Source: Xenophilus sp. Marseille-Q4582 (GTDB taxonomy: Bacteria; Pseudomonadota; Gammaproteobacteria; Burkholderiales; Burkholderiaceae_C). Taken from it: DNA of 64,000 nt. The stretch lies in NCBI RefSeq assembly GCF_916700565.1, contig NZ_CAKAKO010000004.1, positions 372,001 through 436,000 on the forward strand. Direction: 5' to 3'. Positions 52,392 through 60,793 of the stretch are shown piece after piece. Made by a program: the position numbers and the translations under genes. A model generated the notes under the pieces. That model was not told the DNA's origin, did not search any database, and saw only the letters and a program-made list of their open reading frames with translations. The stretch's first letter is position 1; each line of letters begins with the position of its first letter.

Positions 52392-53219
52392 AGGGCGTGT
52401 TAACACAAACTGCGAAGTCCATCGGCCACCAGCACAAAGCTGAGGAAGCCGAGGAACATCACGTCGAGCTTCTCGAATCGGGAGAAGATGCGTCGATAAC
52501 CCTTGAGCCGCCTGAACAGACGCTCCACTTCGTTGCGGCGTTTGTACATAGCCCGGTCGTACTCCCATGGATCCAGCCTCTTCCTTGAGGGTGGAACGAC
52601 GGGAATGAAACCCAAGTCCAGCGCCAGTTGGCGCGTCTCGTTGCCCTCGTAGGCGCGATCCATGAGCAAGTGCACGGGTCTGCTGGTCTTTCCCAGACTT
52701 TCGATCAGGCGTCGACCTGCAGGCGCATCGTGCGCCTGACCTGGTGACAAACAGAATGTCACGGCCGTTCGAGCATCCGCGGCAACCATAGGAATCTTGG
52801 TGTTCCATCCGCCTCGAGACTTGCCGATGGATTGCGGCCCGTTTTTTTTAAAGCGCCAGCGCCATCGGGATGCACTTTGATGCTGGTGCTGTCGAGCGAG
52901 ACTGCCTCAATCTTGATGCGAATGACCTGCTCGCGCTGTAGCTCTTCAAACATCTTGTCCAGCACGCCAGCCTTGGTCCAGCGGCGCATGCGCGTGTAGA
53001 TGGTGTGCCAGTTTCCAAACCGCTTGGGCAATCCACGCCACTTGCAGCCGTGCTCGGCAACATACAACATGGCGTTGACCACTTGCAAATTGGTCAGGCT
53101 GACATTGCCGCGCTGCAGAGGCAGGCAATGCTCAATGCGCGAGAACTGTTCAGGGGTGATTTCCATACTCGCAGTTTCTTGGAAAACTGCCAGTCTGGAA
53201 ATTAGTGTTAAGACGCCCT
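52392..53219 (-). mobile_element. IS5-family insertion sequence (IS427-like), 828 bp
   Basis: Imperfect terminal inverted repeats: AGGGCGTGTTAACACAAA at the left and AGGGCGTCTTAACACTAA at the right end, flanked by the 4-bp direct repeat GGCT (52388-52391 and 53220-53223). Length and the two-frame transposase fit the IS427 group of the IS5 family. It interrupts the TOTE gene. Confidence 0.92.
52400..53166 (-). CDS. IS5-family transposase (two overlapping frames)
   Basis: First frame starts at 53166 (MEITPEQFSRIEHCLPLQRG), runs through CKWRGLPKRFGNWHTIYTRM and the first catalytic Asp in SLDSTSIKVHPDG, and closes past an A-run. The second frame carries GKSRGGWNTKIP, MVAADARTAVTF, the second Asp (LLMDRAYEGN) and the Glu (VERLFRRLKGYRRIFSRFEK), ending at 52400. 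The frames meet at an (A)8 slippery run (about 52845-52855, minus strand GCTTTAAAAAAAACGG), which fits programmed frameshifting as in the IS427 group. The DDE triad is complete, so the element may be active. Confidence 0.88.
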
Positions 53220-54078
53220 GGCTCGATGTCGTGGGCAGGCATCGACACGATGGATGCGAGAAATGCCCACTGATCGGGATGCGGTCGCAGGTCAGCATCG
53301 ACAAACACGCTGAACCCGTCCTCACGCGGCTTCTTCTGCAAGGGCAAGGCGATCAGGTTGCCGAAACCGCCCTTGGGCATCGTGTCCTGATTCGGGAACA
53401 ACCGATCGTAGGAAGTCAGCTTCAGTTGCCGGGTGCGCGTGCAGGTGTGGCTGATGATGGCCGTGCCCAGACGACGGGCGTCGCGCGCCGATACCGCACC
53501 GGCGAAGAAAATCCAGGCGTGTGCACCTTGACCGGAACGGGAAATCTCCAGCGCCGCCGGTGCGCCCAGTTCATCGCAGGACTGGACGAAGGCGCGGGCG
53601 TCGTCTCGCCATTCGGCCTCGTCGAAATCGACGGCGAGGAAATGGCAGGTGTCGCCGTCCAGCAAGGGATAGACGCCGACCGTGTGGTCTCCGGCCAGAT
53701 GGCCGTAGATCACACCATCGGACAGGGGGATCAACAGGCGGTTGCTGCAATCGCGCACTTGATGCGCGGCTTCTCGCAAACGCCAGCGCGCCATTCGTTG
53801 GCACAAGCAGGTGCGTAGCCGGACTTGCCGCTGGTCTTGCCTTCCCATCGGATGGGGTACACATCCGTGCGGCCGCGAAACAGCTTGCGGAACAGCGCGA
53901 CCTTTTCGTCGGTCGTGAGGCGTGATGGTTCGGCGACTGGCTGCGGAACGGGTTCTTGCGGCAATCGCCATGCGATACCGTGCGCATCGAGTAAGGCAGC
54001 CAGACGGGCGTTTTCGGCGCGCACAGAAGCCAATTCATCGGCGCCCTTGCCCATTTCAACTCCACAGGTACCAGTCAC
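53220..54078 (-). pseudogene. TOTE-type conflict protein, 5' part (primase), frameshifted
   Basis: The start at 54078 overlaps the stop of the upstream gene (ATGA). An N-terminal coiled coil (ELASVRAENARLAALLDAHG) leads to LTTDEKVALFRKLFRGRTDVYP, the GKTSGKSGYAPACANEW block and EKPRIKC. Here a 1-nt deletion (about 53748) shifts the frame; the continuation CSNRLLIPLSDGVIYGHL, HFLAVDFDEAEWRDDAR (primase acidic motif), ALEISRSGQGAHAWIFF and YDRLFPNQDTMPKGG, then FGNLIALPLQ, is in the next frame up to the IS at 53219. These are TOTE archaeo-eukaryotic primase features. Frameshift and IS both inactivate it. Confidence 0.88.
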
Positions 54079-54536
54079 GAAGACTCATCCAGCGGCCGAA
54101 TGACCTGATCCAGAAAGTGGTGAAAGCGCGCTGCGTCATGGCCGTACCAGCCAAGTAGGCGCTGGCGCTCCAGCACCCGCTCCCTGTCGCGGAAGTCCTG
54201 CAGTACCTGCGTGAACCAAGGCTCATAGGTGTCGCAGGCCAGCGCCGCGTCGATCCACATTGACCAGATGCAGTTCTCGTCCGGAACACCATACATCTCA
54301 CCCCCGCCCTGCCCGGCAATGAGGCGCTTGACCTCGTCGTCAGGGGAGCCAATGGTGAACCCCCAGCAGTCGGGCCGAACGAAAGGCTGCGGAGCTTCCA
54401 TCGGGCGCCACAACACGAAAGCCCATTGCTCCGGGTAACGCTCGATCTCGGCTTCAGTCTCCAACAGACGAACGTCGCAAACCTTGCGCAGGGCAATGCT
54501 CCAGCACCCGGGTTTCCAATGCTTACGCAGCCACAT
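54075..54536 (-). CDS. Uncharacterised protein linked to the TOTE operon
   Basis: 153 residues beginning MWLRKHWKPGCWSIALRKVCDVR. Rich in Trp and aromatic residues, with YPEQWAFVLWRPMEAPQPFV, CWGFTIGSPDDEVKRLIAGQGGG, ENCIWSMWIDAAL, then a helical C-terminus. Overlaps the metallophosphatase stop (ATGA at 54536) and the TOTE start (ATGA at 54075), so it is coupled on both sides. I do not recognise a family. Possibly a partner of the phosphatase. Confidence 0.75.
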   Translation of the reverse strand: MWLRKHWKPGCWSIALRKVCDVRLLETEAEIERYPEQWAFVLWRPMEAPQPFVRPDCWGFTIGSPDDEVKRLIAGQGGGEMYGVPDENCIWSMWIDAALACDTYEPWFTQVLQDFRDRERVLERQRLLGWYGHDAARFHHFLDQVIRPLDESS

Positions 54537-55630
54537 CAGGCAGTTCCTGTATCGGCCCGAAGGAATCCGGTGGTCGGCACCTCCTCGCCATCCTCCAGGA
54601 TCAGCACGTTTTCCGGCCAGCGCAAGGCTGCCAACCGCGTCCGCCAATCGGAGGGTGAACGGCCGCGCTCCTTATAGCGGCCGCCTACCGAGTAATCGAC
54701 ACAGAAGACCAGGCCCCGGTCTCCCAGCCAGTGGGTTGCCGCAATCCCTTTGAACAGATCAGGATCGCCCTTGCCCAACTCGGCACGATCCAGAGGCAGA
54801 TACTGGCGCCAGTAGTGTCCAACCACTACCGGCACGGGATCGCCGTAGGCATCCCACCACCGCTCCCGCACCGCGAAACGCCACTCTTGACTGGCAAAGA
54901 ACGGCGCCTGAGCGCAACGCTCCACCCCCGAAGTGAGGACGCGCAAGGGGTTGAGCATCTGCTGCAACTCGGCTTGGCGGCCTACGGCGTGCAGCATAGG
55001 AACCGGCGCGGCGGGATTGCCCAACTGGCCTTTCCATGCGGCAAGCTCACGCTCTGCTGCCGCGGCGATGCCCTGACGCTCCAGTTCGTTGCGGGCCTCG
55101 CCTTCGAATCGCTCGAACAATGCGGCCAAGCCTTCGCTCTTCACGAAGCCGATAGTCCTCAGGCGATCGATCGATGGTGCATCCCACACTGCATGCACAA
55201 CGCGCAAATCCGCGCGCTCAAGGGCCAATGGCAGGGATCGAAAAAAAGCGAGCATATCCGGATCCTGTGCAGGATCGGTTCGCTGAAACGGCTCGTAAGC
55301 TTGGTCCCCGGGCCTGTGCTCGCCCCAGAACCAGTCATTACCGGCCTTGCGCTGCCCGCGCAGTATGTTCAGCTCATGGTTCCCGAGAATGGCCGATGCA
55401 CGACCGCTGTCGACCAACTGCTTGACACGCCAAACAACACCGGGACTGTCCGGGCCCCGATCCACCAGATCGCCAACGATCACCAGATGGCGGCCATCCG
55501 GATGATGGCCATCCGCGTCGTAGCCGGCGGCGGCCAACAAGGACTCAAGTGCGGCGAGTTCGCCATGCACGTCACCCACCAGGTCCAGGGGCCCCCCGGG
55601 GAGGGCGGCGACGAGAGACGAGGAATTCAT
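54536..55630 (-). CDS. Metallophosphatase (PrpA/ApaH-like)
   Basis: 364 residues. All calcineurin-type motifs: DLVGDVHGELAALE, VIVGDLVDRGPDS, AILGNHELNILRG, RVVHAVWD and the late VVVGHYWRQ and FCVDYSVGG. It resembles the serine/threonine phosphatase and diadenosine tetraphosphatase branch. It carries about 80 extra residues between the two metal-binding halves (QGIAAAAERELAAWKGQLG). First complete gene of the minus-strand island operon, coupled downstream to the unknown protein and TOTE gene. It may dephosphorylate a protein or nucleotide signal within the conflict system; inference only. Confidence 0.9.
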   Translation of the reverse strand: MNSSSLVAALPGGPLDLVGDVHGELAALESLLAAAGYDADGHHPDGRHLVIVGDLVDRGPDSPGVVWRVKQLVDSGRASAILGNHELNILRGQRKAGNDWFWGEHRPGDQAYEPFQRTDPAQDPDMLAFFRSLPLALERADLRVVHAVWDAPSIDRLRTIGFVKSEGLAALFERFEGEARNELERQGIAAAAERELAAWKGQLGNPAAPVPMLHAVGRQAELQQMLNPLRVLTSGVERCAQAPFFASQEWRFAVRERWWDAYGDPVPVVVGHYWRQYLPLDRAELGKGDPDLFKGIAATHWLGDRGLVFCVDYSVGGRYKERGRSPSDWRTRLAALRWPENVLILEDGEEVPTTGFLRADTGTA

Positions 55631-55660
55631 AGCATATCAATCTGGTAAATCGGACCTTCC

Positions 55661-55893
55661 CTAGAACGGTATTTCATCGTCAGATGCACCGCTTTCGACC
55701 GAAGGGGGCAGCGCGCCCTTGGGAAGTGGCAGGTTCGTGACTACGAACAGGTTGAGAATGTCGTCCCTGTCCATGAACATGATCTGCGACCGTTTGGCCG
55801 CATCCAACTTGTTGCCAATCCAGTTGCGCGCCTGTTTCGTGATTTCGCCGCCCGCGACGATGAAGGCGTGGTCAACCAACACGCGCCGATTTA
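55661..55893 (-). pseudogene. C-terminal fragment of a nuclease-like (Mrr/restriction-type) protein
   Basis: About 77 codons, open from the IS edge to the stop at 55661: VLVDHAFIVAGGEITKQARN, then WIGNKLDAAKRSQIMFMDRDD and ILNLFVVTNLPLPKG. The HAFIVAGGEITKQARNW and RSQIMFMDRDD blocks recall C-terminal strands of Mrr-like restriction endonucleases. The start and catalytic core are lost at the IS at 55894. It lies 30 bp upstream of the metallophosphatase, so it was probably the first gene of the same operon. Family placement is tentative. Confidence 0.55.
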
Positions 55894-56766
55894 GAGCGGC
55901 TAACAAAACGGTGGGAGATGGCGAATGCAGATAACGCAGCAGGCCAGCGAGAGCAACGCGACATGAATGTCGATGCGGCGCTCGAAACGAGTACGCAGCT
56001 TGCCGAAGGCGGCCAGCCAGGCGTGCGTGCGCTCGACCACCCAGCGATGACGCCCGAGCCGGTCGTTGCGTTCGATGCCGCGCCGGGCAATACGCGAGGT
56101 GATCCCCAGCTTGCGCAGGTGAAAGCGGCAGCGAGCATAGTCATAGCCCTTGTCGGCATGCAGTTTGTGCGGCCAGCGCCTGGGCCGACCGCGACAGCCA
56201 CGTACCGCTGGCAACGCGTCGACCAGTTGCTCGAAAACCACCGAGTCATGCCGGTTGGCGCCCGTGACGCAGAAGATCAGTGGGATGCCTTGGCGGTCCG
56301 TGATGATGTGGCGCTTGCTTGCGAGTTTGCCCCTGTCCGTGGGGTTGGGGCCGGTGTAGTGGCCCCCCGGGGGCTGGCCACACTGGCCGCATCCATGCTC
56401 GCACGGCTGAAGTCCAGTTTGCCGGCGCCGCGCAATTCACCGAGCAACAACAGATGCAGGCGATGCCACACGCCCGCAGCCTGCCAATCACGCAGACGCC
56501 GCCAACAGGTCATGCCACTGCCGAAGCCCAGTTCCTGGGGCAACTCCTCCCAGGGAATGCCGGTGCGCAGCACGAACAGAATGCCGTTCAGGGCCATCTC
56601 GTCGCTCACTCGTGGGCGACCGCCTTTGGCCGAGGCAACGACTACCGGCAACAGCGGGGCAACCTTCTTGAACAGCGCGGCGCTGATTTCTCTATTCCTG
56701 TTTCGACCCATGCCTCATCAAACACCAATCAAGCGCTCGATGATGACATGGTTTTGTTAGTAGCTC
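55894..56766 (-). mobile_element. IS5-family insertion sequence, 873 bp
   Basis: Ends share an inverted repeat: left GAGCGGCTAACAAAAC, right (complement) GAGCTACTAACAAAAC. A 2-bp direct repeat TA may flank it (55892-55893, 56767-56768). It separates the nuclease-like fragment from the DUF3489 remnant. Unrelated in sequence to the 828-bp IS. Confidence 0.88.
55900..56711 (-). CDS. IS5-family transposase (two frames)
   Basis: Frame one from 56711: MGRNRNREISAALFKKVAPL, GGRPRVSDEMALNGILFVLR, WEELPQELGFGSGMTCWRRLRDW and the first Asp in DFSRASMDAASV. At a CCCCCGGGGGG run the frame changes to continue HYTGPNPTDRGK, then VFEQLVDALPAVRG, the Asp in HADKGYDYA and Glu in WVVERTHAWLAAF, ending at 55900. 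A -1 slip would fuse the halves; a mutation is the other explanation. DDE residues are present. Confidence 0.82.
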
Positions 56767-57221
56767 TAAGGTGCTGGATGGCCTCGCCAAGCGTGAGTTC
56801 ATCCGGCAGGTTGGCAAGCGGTGGCGGGTCACTGCTGAAGGCTACGATGCACTTGGCGTCCGCGCCCCAGCTTCAGCAAGAAGCGCATCGGCAAGTTCGA
56901 GGCCAAGCTCGACCAGATCATCGCCAATGCCGACGGTGCACCGCCCGCGTCGAACGACGCGGAACTGGAGACCGCCGTCACTGCCGCCGAAGCGACGTGG
57001 GCCAAGCCACGCACGCGGACAAGACAGCAAGCAGGCCGAGGTCATGCGGATGCTGCAACGGCCGGAAGACGCGACCCCCGTCCGGCAGATTTGCGCCGCC
57101 ACTGGTTGGCAGGTGCATACACCGTGCGCGGCACCTTCACTGGGGCGTTCAAGAAGAAGCTGGGCCTGGCCCTGGTGTCCGGCAAGCAGCCCGGCGGCGA
57201 GCGCATCTACCGCGTGGCCTG
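56767..57221 (+). pseudogene. DUF3489-type gene, frameshifted and truncated
   Basis: Begins at the IS edge without a start: VLDGLAKREFIRQVGKRWRV, TAEGYDALG. Next KRIGKFEAKLDQIIANADGAPP in another frame, then DSKQAEVMRMLQRPEDATPV and RQICAATGWQVHT, and after a further shift VRGTFTGAFKKKLGLAL, VSGKQPGGERIYRVA and the stop. The C-terminal winged-helix block is typical of DUF3489 proteins found on integrative elements. At least two frameshifts. Confidence 0.78.
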
Positions 57222-57312
57222 AAGAAGGACGGAGCCGGAGGCCAGAAAGAGCTTGGCTTCCGGCTCCGTCAGCGCGTTGCTTCAATCATCGCCACACGCC
57301 ACGGAGAACGCC

Positions 57313-57660
57313 ATGAGCAACACCATCATCCCCGCTATCCGCAATGAGGCCTGGGGATTCTGGGCAGGAAGAACGAACACGCCGCACGGCGTGGCCGATG
57401 GCGATGACCGCCATCGCCGACGCCACGGGCGAGGACTTCGACATCGTTCGAGCCTTCCTCAATAGCCGGCACGGACGCCATCTCGTGGACGAAGTCCACA
57501 ACGGCCTCTACGGCGGCGTGCCCCTCAAGGACGCCATCGACGCCGCTACGCAGAGGTGGAATGGACTGGACGCAGGGAATACGGCATCCCGCGCGGGCTG
57601 CCGTCCCTCACGGGCTTCGTGATCCACTGCGGGATCATCGAGCAACAGGAAGCCGCCTGA
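57313..57660 (+). pseudogene. Island-associated small protein gene, frameshifted
   Basis: Starts MSNTIIPAIRNEAWGFW at 57313 with GGAG upstream. After a break the next frame reads AWPMAMTAIADATGEDFDIV, RAFLNSRHGRHLVDEVHNGL, GGVPLKDAIDAATQRWNG; then a second shift gives YGIPRGLPSLTGFVIHCGII before the stop at 57660. The pieces together form a compact protein of about 115 residues often carried by proteobacterial integrative elements. Two indels; function unknown. Confidence 0.65.
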
Positions 57661-58204
57661 CCAACTGCTGATGGCGCTGCCGGGGTGTCCAGTTTCTGGA
57701 TATCCTTTCGGCGCTGGCGGCAGCACGTTCACCCATCCGGCGTAATTGGGCGCTGAAATGGCCGCAACCGCTCGCCGATGCTGCGTTTCCGCCCATCACC
57801 GTGGGGTCGGCCCGCGGCCCCGATCACGAGCGCGAACCTGCCGGGGTGCGAACCGCAAACCCTGCGAACCTCGGTTCGCACCCTGACGGTAGCGAAGCGC
57901 TGCGCTCGCGCCCCCATATTGCCTGTTCCGCAGGAAGGACCCGTTTCGCCTCGGGCGCTGCTGCGCACGTCGCCCGCGCCGAACCCCTTCTATGAAATCC
58001 CACTCGCGCTTGCGAAATCTGCGAATCTTGCGAAACCCCTTGCCGGCATTGGCGTTTTCGGATTCGAAGCCCCCGTGCGAAGCCTGCGAGTCGGTCGCCG
58101 CGTGTTTCGCAGCTTTCGCATGGCGTGCGCAAGCGGGAAGCCTTGGCCCACAAGGGCTTTCGCGGCATTCGCGCGATTTGCAAGGGCAGGAACGAAAACT
58201 CGCA
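57661..58204. other. Non-coding stretch with TGCGAA motif cluster
   Basis: No supportable gene in about 540 bp. From 57845 to 58120 there are nine copies of TGCGAA or its complement TTCGCA, with further near-copies up to 58170. They occur as spaced direct and inverted repeats (for example TTGCGAAATCTGCGAATC, then TTGCGAAACC). See findings. Confidence 0.6.
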
Positions 58205-59035
58205 ATGGCAGAGCACGACCCGCCCTTCAATCCGCTGCTGCTGGCTGTGGGGCGAGGTCAGCGTCGAGATGCAGGCGCTGGCGACGCTGATTGGTCGTGC
58301 CGGGGAACTGCTAGAGTCGCTGCATCAGCCCACGGTCGCGGACTGGGCGAGCAATGCCGCCATCGGCATCGTGCGCACGATGCTTTCGATCCCCAATACG
58401 CCGAACGCTACGGCAACTTCGCCGATGTCACGCGCCGCGTCCCAGGCAGCGACCGTGACAGATGTGCAGATCTACGCGCTGCTGGCCATCGCCGAAGCCC
58501 GCACTTCGGCGGAAGGCTACTGCGACCTCGCCACCGGCATCGAGGATGAACTGGCACGCAACGCCATCGGCCCGGACGAAGCCGGCGAGATTGCGTGGTT
58601 GCGCCGCGAAATCGCCCAGTGGGAGCGCGAGCAATGGCGCTGGTCGGAGGACATCGCCCGGCTGGCGGGCACGTTCGCGGTGTTCGACGGCGATGCGCAA
58701 ATCGGCGAGGAGCACATCGAACGCGCCGCTGCGCTGATGCGGCACTACCTCGACGAAGCCCTGCGGCTGTGGGGCGCGGGTCAAGTATCCGCCGAACTGA
58801 GGCTGGCGCAGGAAGTCCTGAACTGGCTGCGCGAGCGGGTGGGGCCTGGCCGAATCATCCCGATGGCCGCCATCTACCGCTTGGGGCCGTCGGCGACCCG
58901 CAGCGCCAGCGCCGCGCGCAAGGGCTTGCAGGTGCTGGTGCAGCACGGCTGGGTCGAGGTCGCCAAGCAGCCCAAGGCGCGAAGCCTCCCAACTGGTGGG
59001 CGGTGTGGAAAGCGGGGTGGTTCTGGACGCCCCCC
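58205..59035 (+). pseudogene. Chimeric island gene: unknown N-part joined to DUF3987 C-terminus
   Basis: Starts MAEHDPPFNPLLLAVG (58205), shifts by one base in a G-run to EVSVEMQALATLIGRAGELL, then ADWASNAAIGIVRTMLSIP, TDVQIYALLAIAEARTSAEG, YCDLATGIEDELARNAIGPD, and IAWLRREIAQWERE. At about 58630 it turns without a stop into DIARLAGTFAVFDGDAQIG, EEHIERAAALMRHYLDEALR, LWGAGQVSAELRLAQEVLNW, which is the C-terminal end of a DUF3987 primase/helicase-like protein. The normal DUF3987 body is absent, so a large deletion probably fused two genes. The end is unclear beyond AKQPKARS. Confidence 0.7.
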
Positions 59036-59088
59036 GCCACCGTACCCCGGCCCGGAACTCCGCGAATACTGGCGATTCGGCCAAGAAC

Positions 59089-59115
59089 AAGGCCAACCCA
59101 GCAGAGTTGGCCTTG
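59089..59115 (-). terminator. Hairpin downstream of tRNA-Ala
   Basis: Stem AAGGCCAAC/GTTGGCCTT with a loop of about 9 nt, 7 bp past the tRNA 3' end on the minus strand. The following bases (GTTCTTGGCC) hold only a short T-run, so termination is probable but modest. Confidence 0.55.
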
Positions 59116-59121
59116 AATGTG

Positions 59122-59197
<76 letters not shown>

Positions 59198-59258
59198 ACG
59201 CGGTGCCGCAAATTCTACCGCTCGCCCGCACACGGGAGAAGTGCCGGGCGCGGCGGCC

Positions 59259-60236
59259 TCACATCAGCAGGTGTTCGCCCGCGTTGTCGCCGCCCAGGAT
59301 CACGTAGTTGACCTTGCGGATGTCCATCAGCTTCCTGCCGCCGGCATAGCTGATGGAGGACTGCACGTCCTGCTCCATCTCGATCAGCGTGTGCGCCAGC
59401 GGGCCCTTGATGGGCTCGAGGATGCGCTTGCCTTCGACATGCTTGTACTCGCCCTTGTTGAAGTCGCTGGCCGAGCCGTAGTACTCCTTGAAGCGCTGGC
59501 CGTCCACTTCCACGGTCTGGCCGGGCGACTCCTCGTGGCCCGCGAAGAGCGAGCCGATCATCACCATGCTGGCGCCGAAGCGGATGCTCTTGGCGATGTC
59601 GCCATGGCTGCGGATGCCGCCGTCGGCGATGATGGGCTTGGTGGCCACGCGCGCGCACCACTTGAGCGCGGACAGCTGCCAGCCCCCGGTGCCGAAGCCG
59701 GTCTTGAGCTTGGTGATGCACACCTTGCCGGGGCCCACGCCCACCTTGGTCGCGTCCGCGCCCCAGTTCTCGAGGTCGATCACGGCTTCAGGCGTGGCCA
59801 CGTTGCCGGCGATCACGAAAGCCTTGGGCAGCTTGCTCTTGAGGTACGCGATCATGTTCTTCACGCTGTCGGCATGGCCGTGCGCGATGTCGATGGTCAC
59901 GTACTCGGGGCTCAGGCCCTTGGCCAGCAGGCGGTCCACGGTGTCGTAGTCGGGCTGCTTCACGCCCAGCGAGATGGAGGCGAACACGCCGGCCTTCTGC
60001 ATCCGTTCGACAAAGGCGACGTTGTCCAGGTCGAAGCGGTGCATCACGTAGAAGTAGCCGTTCTGCGCGAGCCACAGGCAGATGGATTCGTCCACCACCG
60101 TCTTCATGTTGGCGGGCACCACCGGCAGGCGGAAGTGCCGGCCGCCCAGTTCCACACCGGCGTCGCACTCGGAGCGGCTTTCCACGCGGCACTTGCGCGG
60201 CAGCAGCAGGACGTTGTCGTAGTCGAAGATTTCCAT
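59259..60236 (-). CDS. guaC: GMP reductase
   Basis: 325 residues, the size of the B. subtilis-type enzyme. It converts GMP to IMP with NADPH and releases ammonia. TIM-barrel motifs: [67 protein letters not shown] (catalytic Cys loop), [44 protein letters not shown]. Start MEIFDYDN at 60236 with AAGGAG ten bases upstream. The leader holds a strong terminator-like hairpin 90 nt before the start. Confidence 0.96.
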   Translation of the reverse strand: MEIFDYDNVLLLPRKCRVESRSECDAGVELGGRHFRLPVVPANMKTVVDESICLWLAQNGYFYVMHRFDLDNVAFVERMQKAGVFASISLGVKQPDYDTVDRLLAKGLSPEYVTIDIAHGHADSVKNMIAYLKSKLPKAFVIAGNVATPEAVIDLENWGADATKVGVGPGKVCITKLKTGFGTGGWQLSALKWCARVATKPIIADGGIRSHGDIAKSIRFGASMVMIGSLFAGHEESPGQTVEVDGQRFKEYYGSASDFNKGEYKHVEGKRILEPIKGPLAHTLIEMEQDVQSSISYAGGRKLMDIRKVNYVILGGDNAGEHLLM

Positions 60237-60326
60237 GACCAGGCTCTCCTTGGAAGAAGGTCGTTGATGAACGAATGAGCGCTTGGCTTGGCCGGTCCGT
60301 CTGCGCGCTGCCGCGGGGGCAGGCAC

Positions 60327-60360
60327 AAAAAAACCGGGCGCAAGAAAACTTGGGCCCGGT
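60327..60360 (-). terminator. Terminator-like hairpin in the guaC leader (possible attenuator)
   Basis: On the minus strand: ACCGGGC-C-CAAG-TTTT-CTTG-C-GCCCGGT followed by TTTTTTT. Two stacked stems (7 and 4 bp) with one mismatch, a TTTT loop and a T7 tract. It is followed by 90 nt and then guaC on the same strand, with no minus-strand gene upstream. A TAGAAT lies right before it (60366-60371), so transcripts might begin at the hairpin. Confidence 0.8.
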
Positions 60361-60406
60361 GACCGATTCTAGGCGGGCGCCCGACCTGGCGGCATCCAAG
60401 GGGCGA

Positions 60407-60419
60407 CATAGACCCTATG
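60407..60419. promoter_or_regulatory. Small palindrome upstream of guaC
   Basis: CATAG-ACC-CTATG, a perfect 5+3+5 inverted repeat in GC-rich surroundings, about 35 bp upstream of TAGAAT in the guaC leader. Possible regulator binding site; regulator unknown. Confidence 0.35.
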
Positions 60420-60678
60420 CACTTTGCGTGATGCCGCCGCGGCCGCTCCCATCCGGCCCGCCAGCGGCAGGCCAGGTCCATGCCGAAAAGCCAGGGGCCC
60501 ACGCGCACCTTCGACGCCGCCTGCGCCCTCCAGCTTCATGCTGCGGCGAGCAACACGCCGGGGAAAGGACCTGCCGATTCCGGCGGCGGCGAGGCCTGCG
60601 GGCCGTGCGGGCCGGCGTGTTGTCCTGCACCTTCGCGCGCCGCAAGCGCATGGGCTGATCTGCGGAGGGGGGCCATGT

Positions 60679-60692
60679 TTGACGCAGGTCAT
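60679..60692 (+). promoter_or_regulatory. FNR/Anr-type box upstream of azurin
   Basis: TTGAC-GCAG-GTCAT, close to the FNR-type consensus TTGAT-N4-ATCAA (8 or 9 of 10 positions when the common Anr variant is allowed). It is 102 bp before the azurin ATG, a reasonable distance. In pseudomonads azurin is under Anr control. Candidate only. Confidence 0.4.
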
Positions 60693-60793
60693 GCACGGGC
60701 CCCGTGCCGCGTTCCACAATGACACGTGCCGGCCGGGGGCGGGCCCGGGCGGCACCGCAGTTCTTCGTTGTTCCCGCCGATCAGAGACCGATC

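Noticed and set aside
57796-58290. Genes on either strand in the TGCGAA region
   Set aside because: Frames are open in several directions but give repetitive Arg/Ala-rich products with no stable start or domain; better explained as a motif cluster.
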